From the NCBI GenBank assembly GCA_937885235.1, contig CAKZZK010000178.1, positions 1 through 6,762 on the forward strand: a stretch of DNA of 6,762 nt, in the 5' to 3' direction. The position numbers and the translations under genes were made by a program. Within the stretch, counting starts at the first letter, position 1; each line of letters begins with the position of its first letter. The DNA comes from an uncultured Treponema sp. (GTDB lineage Bacteria > Spirochaetota > Spirochaetia > Treponematales > Treponemataceae). A model generated the notes under the pieces. That model saw only the letters and a list, made by a program, of their open reading frames with translations, had not been told where the DNA came from and did not search any database. Positions 1 through 4,763 of the stretch are shown one piece after another.

Positions 1-201
1 GAGCCTTACGCGCTTATCTCGCAGGTAATCACGAAGGAGGACGCTGCGCCATTCAGTGACGAAGAGCTATTCCCCATCACGTCGCTTGCATTCAGCGACA
101 GCTGCCAGACGGGGGCTTATGGAGATATCCGCCTCACCTTGCGCGACGGAAAGACTTACTGCGTTGATTTTAACGGCATAGAAGGCAATCTAAGTTTATA
201 G
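1..201 (+). CDS. 3' end of an unrecognised protein (partial, 66 residues visible)
   Basis: Frame 1 is open from the window edge to a TAG stop at 199-201. The visible tail contains EPYALISQVITKEDAAPFSD near its start and ends RDGKTYCVDFNGIEGNLSL. It has alternating polar and hydrophobic stretches, a single-Cys beta-like segment (KTYCVDF), and no membrane segment or repeat. I do not recognise a family, and the N-terminus lies outside the window. Codon use matches the neighbouring genes, with many GC-ending codons, which supports real coding. It runs in the same direction as the downstream GGDEF/EAL gene, 69 bp away, but a hairpin sits directly after its stop, so co-transcription is uncertain. 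Confidence 0.7.
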   Translation, partial: EPYALISQVITKEDAAPFSDEELFPITSLAFSDSCQTGAYGDIRLTLRDGKTYCVDFNGIEGNLSL

Positions 202-232
202 AAAGCATAAAAACACAAGTTTTGCTTTCTTT
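200..232 (+). terminator. Weak terminator-like hairpin after the partial first gene
   Basis: AGAAAGC (200-206) pairs with GCTTTCT (224-230), and AAAAC (210-214) pairs with GTTTT (219-223). This leaves a 3-nt bulge and an ACAA loop, followed by only two or three T residues. The structure starts on the last bases of the TAG stop. The stem is AT-rich and the T tract is short, so it may be leaky and let some transcripts continue into the GGDEF/EAL gene. Confidence 0.45.
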
Positions 233-258
233 AAGGGTGGCTGACACCGATAAAAGAA

Positions 259-266
259 AAGGGTGG
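259..266 (+). promoter_or_regulatory. Ribosome binding site of the GGDEF/EAL gene, within a repeated 8-mer
   Basis: AAGGGTGG at 259-266 lies 4 nt before the ATG at 271 and serves as a purine-rich Shine-Dalgarno sequence, which supports that start. The same 8-mer occurs at 233-240, 26 bp upstream, directly after the terminator-like hairpin. No ATG sits at a suitable distance after the upstream copy. Confidence 0.5.
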
Positions 267-270
267 TTGC

Positions 271-2070
271 ATGATACAGACAGCAGATTTTAAAACTATA
301 TTCGATACGCTTTCCTTGGCGGTGGCGGTAGGTTCTCCTGTGCGCAATGACAGGCAGGAAATCACGGATTTCTGTCTGGAATACATGAACGCAAGTTTCT
401 CTGCCATGACGGCGGCTACTTTCAAGCCTGAGTCGCTGCTTTCCGCTGTGGAAGACAGGCTTTCGGCAGATATAGACTGGCAGGCGGTACTCAAAGAAAG
501 CTTCAACGAAAACAAGATAATAGAAAAGACTTTTTATTCGTTCATCTGCAAGTGCTTTATCAAGATGCGCGTCAACAGCGTTGCGTCAGAGCGCATCGCC
601 ATCACTATTTTCAATGTAAGCGAGGAAAAGGAAGCTGAGCAGCAGCTCAGAAGGCAGAATTCGCGGCTCGCCACGCTGACGGAAGAGCTGAGCGAAAGCA
701 ATGAGGCCTTGCAGGAAAAGCTGGAGCAGACGCGCTCGCTTAACGAGCAGCTGCAGCAGACTGCCCGCTACGACAAGCTCACGGGGCTCCGCAACCGCGC
801 AAGCATGAACGCAGAGCTGCAGGAAGCAATCAGCAAGGCAAAGACGGACAGGCAGAAGCTGGGGCTGCTTTTCCTTGATCTGGATAATCTGAAGAATGTC
901 AACAATGCCAAGGGACATGCTGCAGGGGATGAGCTTCTGGTAAAGACAGGAGCCATTCTGTGCGGTCTGGAATCAGACACGGTAATGGCTTTCCGCTTTG
1001 GCAGCGATGAGTTCATCATCGTCAAAAAGCGCTTGGAGGACAAGCAGCAGCTCTTGGAGCTTGGCTTACAGCTTATAAAGACCTTCAACAGCATGGGGCT
1101 GGGGCTTTCCGGCAGCATCACCGTCTACCCGGACGACAGCGAAGACGCAGAGGAGCTGCTTAAATACGCCGACATCACCATGTGCGAGGCAAAAAAGAAC
1201 GGCAAAAACCAGATCTGCATCTTTCAGCAGGTGATGCGCGATAAATTCCTGCAAAAGGTCAATATAGAAGACAAGCTTTCCAAGGCGATGGCAGACAAGC
1301 TCTTCCAGCTCTACTATCAGCCCCAGTTCGATGTAAACTCTGGCAAGCTGAGGGGTTTTGAAGCCCTGCTCCGCTGGCACGACGATGAGCTTGGCTGGGT
1401 GAGTCCCGAGCACTTTATCCCGCTCGCGGAGGAATCCCGCCTCGTCATCCCGATTGGCGACTGGGTGATGGAAACGGCGATAAACACGCTGGCCCAATGG
1501 GAAAGGGAAAAGAATTTTGAAGGCATACTCTCAGTAAACGTTTCCCCTCTCCAGTTCAAGGAAGCAAGCTTCCTCGATAAAATCAGGGGAAAAATCACAA
1601 AGTCAGGCATCAAGCCTCAGCATCTGGAAGTAGAAATCACCGAGGGCATACTCATTGACAATTTCAATGAGATATTGGAAAAGCTCAACAAGCTCAAGGA
1701 GATGGGGATTGGCATTTCTCTTGATGACTTCGGCACGGGTTATTCGTCCATGCGCTACCTGCAGACACTGCCGCTCACCACGCTCAAAATAGACAAATCT
1801 TTCATCTCCAACATTAACCCTCAGGGAGACAACAAGGAAACTGAGATTACCGAGAGCATTGTCGAGCTTGTGTCCAAGATGGGCTTGGACACGATTGCCG
1901 AGGGGGTTGAAACTGACGAGCAGCTGAACACGCTGCGCCACTTCCACAGCAAGAAAATAAACGTGCAGGGCTTCCTCAAAGGCAAGCCCATGCCCAAAGA
2001 GCTCTGCGACAGGATGCTTTCCGGTGATAATTCAGTCATCCTCACGGGCGGGGACGACGACCAGCTTTAA
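271..2070 (+). CDS. PAS-like/GGDEF/EAL protein, probable cyclic-di-GMP phosphodiesterase
   Basis: This soluble 599-residue protein probably hydrolyses cyclic di-GMP to pGpG in the cytoplasm. Residues about 5-115 look PAS-like and could be a sensor. Residues 117-165 are rich in Glu, Gln and Leu and probably form a coiled coil. The GGDEF domain (about 166-318) starts with YDKLTGLRNR and keeps Asp203, Asn211 and Asp220, but the signature is GSDEF (244-248) and no RxxD inhibitory site precedes it. The EAL domain (about 332-578) has EALLRW (364-369), Asn423, EITE (455-458), the loop DDFGTGYSS (485-493), Lys506, Glu544 and Gln566, which is the full set expected of an active phosphodiesterase. I infer that the GGDEF part is weak, or only binds GTP to regulate the EAL part. 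There is no signal peptide or membrane segment. The start is supported by AAGGGTGG upstream. The TAA overlaps the stop of the convergent nuclease gene. Confidence 0.93.
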   Translation: MIQTADFKTIFDTLSLAVAVGSPVRNDRQEITDFCLEYMNASFSAMTAATFKPESLLSAVEDRLSADIDWQAVLKESFNENKIIEKTFYSFICKCFIKMRVNSVASERIAITIFNVSEEKEAEQQLRRQNSRLATLTEELSESNEALQEKLEQTRSLNEQLQQTARYDKLTGLRNRASMNAELQEAISKAKTDRQKLGLLFLDLDNLKNVNNAKGHAAGDELLVKTGAILCGLESDTVMAFRFGSDEFIIVKKRLEDKQQLLELGLQLIKTFNSMGLGLSGSITVYPDDSEDAEELLKYADITMCEAKKNGKNQICIFQQVMRDKFLQKVNIEDKLSKAMADKLFQLYYQPQFDVNSGKLRGFEALLRWHDDELGWVSPEHFIPLAEESRLVIPIGDWVMETAINTLAQWEREKNFEGILSVNVSPLQFKEASFLDKIRGKITKSGIKPQHLEVEITEGILIDNFNEILEKLNKLKEMGIGISLDDFGTGYSSMRYLQTLPLTTLKIDKSFISNINPQGDNKETEITESIVELVSKMGLDTIAEGVETDEQLNTLRHFHSKKINVQGFLKGKPMPKELCDRMLSGDNSVILTGGDDDQL

Positions 2071-2492
2071 TCCGGCAGGCGGTACTCCACAAAATGGACC
2101 CGCCCTGCCCTTACCGCACTCCGTATCTCGCGCTCGCGCTCTGAAAGCCTGCTTTCTCCCGACTTTACCTCTATGAAGACTATGTCGGTTATCCTTTTGC
2201 CTTCGGCGCTGCCGGGAAAGGCTATGTAGTCCACCGGCTTGCCTATAAAGCGCACATCGCCGGGATTGCAGGGAAAGCGGGGAAGAAAGGGCGCAAGCTG
2301 CTCGCCGAACTGTCCGCCAAGCACGGCACGGCTGCGGCGCACCGCATCGGCACGTTCCCGCCGAATCAGGGACGCATCTTTGAGCTGCTGTAGCATCCGC
2401 CCCATCACGAGCCCGATAAGGAAGAAAAGCAGCAGGCAGCCGCTGAGCATCAGCAAAAAAAGGCGGAAATCTGCAAAAATATTTTCAATCAT
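2067..2492 (-). CDS. Membrane-anchored nuclease of the Holliday-junction-resolvase-related family
   Basis: This 141-residue protein matches what I know of the Endonuc_Holl family (endonuclease related to archaeal Holliday junction resolvases). A hydrophobic segment at about residues 9-31 (FRLFLLMLSGCLLLFFLIGL) is followed by a charged helix and then the nuclease core. The core has SRAVLGGQFGEQLAPFLPRF, DVRFIGKPVDYIAF, and DIVFIEVKSG. The PD-(D/E)XK-like residues would be Asp88, Glu108 and Lys110, with Glu64 preceding them (numbering from the ATG at 2492). An in-frame TTG at 2510 would add six residues (MRYYYN); I prefer the ATG because it begins closer to the membrane segment, though neither start has a clear Shine-Dalgarno. 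The substrate is unknown. It is divergent from the OmpA-like gene and convergent with the GGDEF/EAL gene. Confidence 0.85.
   Translation of the reverse strand: MIENIFADFRLFLLMLSGCLLLFFLIGLVMGRMLQQLKDASLIRRERADAVRRSRAVLGGQFGEQLAPFLPRFPCNPGDVRFIGKPVDYIAFPGSAEGKRITDIVFIEVKSGESRLSEREREIRSAVRAGRVHFVEYRLPD
2074..2109. other. GC-rich hairpin at the convergent GGDEF/EAL-nuclease junction
   Basis: GGCAGGCGG (2074-2082) pairs with CCGCCCTGCC (2100-2109) with one bulged base, and an inner TCCA/TGGA (2086-2089/2095-2098) can extend the stem around a CAAAA loop. It lies 4 bp past the GGDEF/EAL stop and inside the last codons of the opposing nuclease gene. Neither strand has a T tract after it, so it is not a classical intrinsic terminator. 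It could still pause polymerase or protect the 3' end of the plus-strand mRNA. Confidence 0.4.
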
Positions 2493-2503
2493 ATTGTAAT
2501 AGT

Positions 2504-2517
2504 AACGCAATTACGTT
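2504..2517. promoter_or_regulatory. Imperfect palindrome in the divergent intergenic region (possible operator)
   Basis: AACGCAATTACGTT is a 14-bp near-palindrome with 12 of 14 positions symmetric around AATT. It sits 12 bp from the nuclease ATG and 72 bp before the OmpA-like start. A regulator site for one or both divergent genes is possible, but one AT-rich palindrome of this length can arise by chance. I found no convincing -35/-10 pair for the plus-strand gene. Confidence 0.25.
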
Positions 2518-2560
2518 GTTTAAGAAAGTGAGTGCCGTCGGCGCAATATTTTAACCGATA

Positions 2561-2580
2561 GATAAAACGAGATAAAAGCG
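2561..2580 (+). repeat. Tandem GATAAAA motif in the leader of the OmpA-like gene
   Basis: GATAAAACGA (2561-2570) is followed directly by GATAAAAGCG (2571-2580), so GATAAAA recurs at exactly 10-bp spacing, one helical turn. The AGGTG Shine-Dalgarno at 2581-2585 follows at once. It may be a simple duplication or part of a -10-like region. Confidence 0.35.
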
Positions 2581-2589
2581 AGGTGTTGT

Positions 2590-3891
2590 ATGTCATTGAT
2601 AAAATGGAGCAAGCGAAGCATAGCGGGTGCCCTGGCCTTCATAAGCGCCGCCATGCTCTGTGCCCAGAGTCAGCAGGCTATTCCGATAGAGCAATACGAT
2701 GTGAGCGGCGGTCCCGTTACATTTGAATTCAAGTACAAGGAGGATGACAGCTACCGGATTCTTTCCTCTGTCAGCGAAGATGTCTTTGTCAACGGCTGGC
2801 GGAACAGCCATGTTGAAAGCCTCATCAGGATTGCCCTCCACGTCACGGGCGTCTCAGAAGACGGGACAGGGTCCCTCGAAGGGACTTTTATGACCGCGGA
2901 GGATTCCACAGGCTCCCGCTTCGGTTCAAGATTTACTTGGGGGAACGAATACAGGAGCGAATTTGAGCGCGACAAGTTCGGCGTCTATACAATAAGCGAC
3001 GAATACTTTATGCCTACCGTGCGGGACCTTCCCGTATTCCCCGACCATCCTGTGGCACCGGGAGAATCTTGGTCTGCCGAAGGGCATGAAGTACACGACT
3101 TCCGCCAGAACTTCAACCTCAACACTCCCTACAAGGTGCCTTTTACCGCAACCTACATCTACCTCGGTACCGTCAACAAGGAGCCTGCGGACACAAAGAG
3201 CTCCAGCGGCGGCAAACTGCACGTCATCAATGCCAAGTACAGGCTGTATCTGGACACCCCCACGCCTGCCCGCAGCGGGGACTGGCGCAACTATCCCGAA
3301 ACCATGATGGGGTCAAGCGACAGGCTCATCTACTGGGACGCGGACAAGGGTGCCATTGACCACTACAGCGAGAACTTCAACATCAGGATGTGGACTTTTT
3401 CCGGCAACCGCATAGACTTCCGCGGAACCTCGCAGTCCGAAATAACGGAATTCTCCCGCACTGCCACCGAAGAGAACATAGAGGTGATTCAGCAGCAGGT
3501 GGAAGAGCTCGGACTGAAAGATGTCACCGTCACAAAGAACGAGAAGGGGCTCACGCTCTCTATCGAAAACATCCAGTTCAAGTCGGACAGCGCTGTGCTC
3601 ATGCAGAGCGAGAAGGAAAAGCTCAACAGGCTCATCAAAATTCTGGAGGCATACCCGAATGACATACTCGTGACGGGGCACACGGCGCGGGCAACGGGGG
3701 GACCGGATCCCTTGGTGCTCAGTGAACAGCGGGCGCAGTCTGTGGCGGACTACCTCATACAGCTCGGCGTTCGCGACCAGTACCACATCTTTACGCAGGG
3801 CTTTGGCGACGCACAGCCCATTGCCCCCAACACGACGGTGGAAGGAAGGGCAAAGAACCGCCGCGTTGAAATTACGATTATGGATAATTGA
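2590..3891 (+). CDS. Exported OmpA-family protein with C-terminal peptidoglycan-binding-like domain
   Basis: This 433-residue protein has an N-terminal signal peptide (basic WSKRS, hydrophobic residues 11-24). The likely signal peptidase I cut is after LCA25; Cys24 is a poor lipobox candidate because Met and Leu precede it. Residues about 30-290 form a beta-rich domain with PVAPGESWSAEG (154-165). I do not recognise this domain beyond a resemblance to treponemal OmpA-domain proteins. Residues about 318-433 are an OmpA C-terminal domain: IQFKSDSAVL, VTGHTA (361-366), LSEQRAQSVADYL (377-389), GFGDAQP and the closing AKNRRVEI. Arg381, which normally contacts peptidoglycan, is present, but the partner Asp is Ala366. 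It probably works in the periplasm, linking envelope to wall. AGGTG 5 nt before the ATG supports the start. The next gene begins 32 bp after the stop. Confidence 0.9.
   Translation: MSLIKWSKRSIAGALAFISAAMLCAQSQQAIPIEQYDVSGGPVTFEFKYKEDDSYRILSSVSEDVFVNGWRNSHVESLIRIALHVTGVSEDGTGSLEGTFMTAEDSTGSRFGSRFTWGNEYRSEFERDKFGVYTISDEYFMPTVRDLPVFPDHPVAPGESWSAEGHEVHDFRQNFNLNTPYKVPFTATYIYLGTVNKEPADTKSSSGGKLHVINAKYRLYLDTPTPARSGDWRNYPETMMGSSDRLIYWDADKGAIDHYSENFNIRMWTFSGNRIDFRGTSQSEITEFSRTATEENIEVIQQQVEELGLKDVTVTKNEKGLTLSIENIQFKSDSAVLMQSEKEKLNRLIKILEAYPNDILVTGHTARATGGPDPLVLSEQRAQSVADYLIQLGVRDQYHIFTQGFGDAQPIAPNTTVEGRAKNRRVEITIMDN
2863..2889 (+). other. Competing hairpins with a short T run inside the OmpA-like gene
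   Basis: GTCCCT (2871-2876) can pair with the downstream AGGGAC (2880-2885) around a CGA loop, followed by TTTT (2886-2889), which resembles a small intrinsic terminator. Its GTCCC can instead pair with GGGAC at 2863-2867. The bases encode DGTGSLEGTF, where Gly-Thr recurs, so the symmetry may simply follow from the protein sequence. Confidence 0.25.
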
Positions 3892-3906
3892 CTACAGCAG
3901 GAAAAA

Positions 3907-3927
3907 ATGCTACAGTCAAGGGTATGA
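3907..3927 (+). CDS. Possible six-codon leader ORF coupled to the small exported protein
   Basis: ATG at 3907 follows CAGGAAAAA, a plausible Shine-Dalgarno (AGGA at 3899-3902), and encodes MLQSRV. Its TGA (3925-3927) overlaps the ATG at 3924 as ATGA, the geometry used for translational coupling. The downstream ATG has AAGGG only 1 nt before it, too close for normal initiation, so reinitiation would make sense. This is very short and unproven. Confidence 0.25.
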   Translation: MLQSRV

Positions 3928-4268
3928 GACAGTGCTTCTTTGTTATTCTGCTCAGCATCCTCGTCCCTGCCATGTCACAGCATTTAGACTGTCTGCGCAC
4001 GGCAAGGGGAGAAGGTGGCTTTCAGCAGGAAAAAGCAACTGTCAGCGCGCCCGCTTCAATTCCGGCCCCCAGTCCCATCATCACGGACGAGGTGAACGAG
4101 ACGGCGGGCGAGCAGCCCCTCAATCCGCAGGCGCAGTTCTTCGTTGCCCCGTGCGTCTTGAAGGGCAGGCTTCCATTCGCAGATGAATTTTTCCCCGCGC
4201 AGCCGCCGCGGACAAGCATACTTCCCCGCTATATCAAGGCAATCATCGCCCAGCAAATGCTTCCTTAA
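3924..4268 (+). CDS. Small exported protein of unknown function
   Basis: This 114-residue protein begins with a signal-like segment (MRQCFFVILLSILVPAMSQH); cleavage after AMS18 is plausible. The mature part has a Pro/Ala-rich stretch at residues 42-51 (APASIPAPSP), an acidic patch (DEVNETAGEQ), two Cys (23 and 77) that could form a disulfide in the periplasm, and a basic hydrophobic tail (LPRYIKAIIAQQ). I do not recognise a family. It begins 32 bp after the OmpA-like gene, so co-expression and an envelope role are likely. A TTG at 3888 in the same frame would add 12 polar residues ahead of the signal and is less likely. The ATG has a Shine-Dalgarno-like AAGGG at only 1-nt spacing. Confidence 0.6.
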   Translation: MRQCFFVILLSILVPAMSQHLDCLRTARGEGGFQQEKATVSAPASIPAPSPIITDEVNETAGEQPLNPQAQFFVAPCVLKGRLPFADEFFPAQPPRTSILPRYIKAIIAQQMLP

Positions 4269-4305
4269 AGCAAATCTATCACATCATTCAATTTCTCATT
4301 CCTGT

Positions 4306-4312
4306 AAGGAGG
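4306..4312 (+). promoter_or_regulatory. Strong ribosome binding site of the EIIA gene
   Basis: AAGGAGG lies 7 nt before the ATG at 4320, the best Shine-Dalgarno in the window. It fixes the start and suggests stronger translation than its neighbours. The rest of 4269-4319 shows no clear promoter. Confidence 0.8.
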
Positions 4313-4319
4313 CATTCCT

Positions 4320-4763
4320 ATGGTTCAGCAAGCACAGCAGTGGATACTGCCCGCAAGCATAAATGTGAACATGAAAGACGGTTCGGAAGAACAAGTGCTC
4401 GACAGCCTTATTGAGCTCGCAGAGAAGACTCATGCAGTGACAGACAGAAAGCAGCTCTGGGCGGATGTAAGGGAGCGCGAAGTCACCGCGAGTACCGCCA
4501 TCGACGAAGAAATCATCCTGCCGCACGCAAAGTCCGAGGGAGTTTCCTCTTTCTGCGCCGCAATAGGCATAGCTCGGCATAAGAAAATCTATCTGCTCAC
4601 CGCGTGGAAGGAGACCACGCATCAGGAGCTGAAAAAGATTGCCGCGCTCATCGAGATATTCAAGGAGCAGGAAAACAAGCGCGTTGCCCTCAATGCACAA
4701 GACAGCATGGAGGTCTTTGAGCTTCTGCAAAAAAAGCTCAAGAAATACGGCATAGCCATCTGA
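4320..4763 (+). CDS. PTS EIIA type-2 (fructose/nitrogen-type) domain protein, shortened
   Basis: This 147-residue cytoplasmic protein is a single EIIA domain that would accept phosphate from HPr on a histidine. The active-site region is STAIDEEIILPHAK (58-71), matching the family pattern STGIGxGxAIPHxx, with His69 as the phosphorylated residue. His101 in THQELKKIAAL matches the second conserved His. Only 32 residues separate the two His, against about 47 in E. coli PtsN, so a segment matching the beta-hairpin after the active His is largely absent. The two Gly of the STGIG motif are Ala60 and Asp62. No EIIB or EIIC gene is nearby, which fits a regulatory PtsN-like role; treponemes such as T. 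pallidum carry EIIA-Ntr proteins without a full sugar permease. The gene follows the OmpA-like pair by 51 bp and ends at a strong terminator. Confidence 0.85.
   Translation: MVQQAQQWILPASINVNMKDGSEEQVLDSLIELAEKTHAVTDRKQLWADVREREVTASTAIDEEIILPHAKSEGVSSFCAAIGIARHKKIYLLTAWKETTHQELKKIAALIEIFKEQENKRVALNAQDSMEVFELLQKKLKKYGIAI

Noticed and set aside
236..248. Small hairpin GGTG-GCTGA-CACC before the GGDEF/EAL gene, considered as a riboswitch element
   Set aside because: Only four base pairs, and the 69-bp gap is too short for a c-di-GMP riboswitch. None of its conserved parts is visible.
1066..1497. A 143-codon minus-strand frame opposite the GGDEF/EAL gene
   Set aside because: It is antisense to the most conserved part of the enzyme (the GGDEF-EAL junction and EALLRW), so the sense strand explains the sequence.
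2493..2589. A sigma-70-type promoter for the OmpA-like gene (TTGTTT at 2516 with TATTTT at 2547)
   Set aside because: The spacing is 25 bp, too long for a standard promoter, and no better pair was found.
3722..4186. A 154-codon plus-strand frame covering the end of the OmpA-like gene and the small exported protein
   Set aside because: It overlaps conserved OmpA-domain codons in another frame, and its product is Arg/His/Ser-rich with no signal or domain. The 3924-4268 frame has a proper signal peptide.
4718..4740. Inverted repeat TGAGCTT/AAGCTCA at the hydrolase stop, considered as its minus-strand terminator
   Set aside because: The T run lies in the loop, not after the stem, and the stem is only 7 bp. 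I cannot call it a terminator; the hydrolase operon's 3' end is unresolved.
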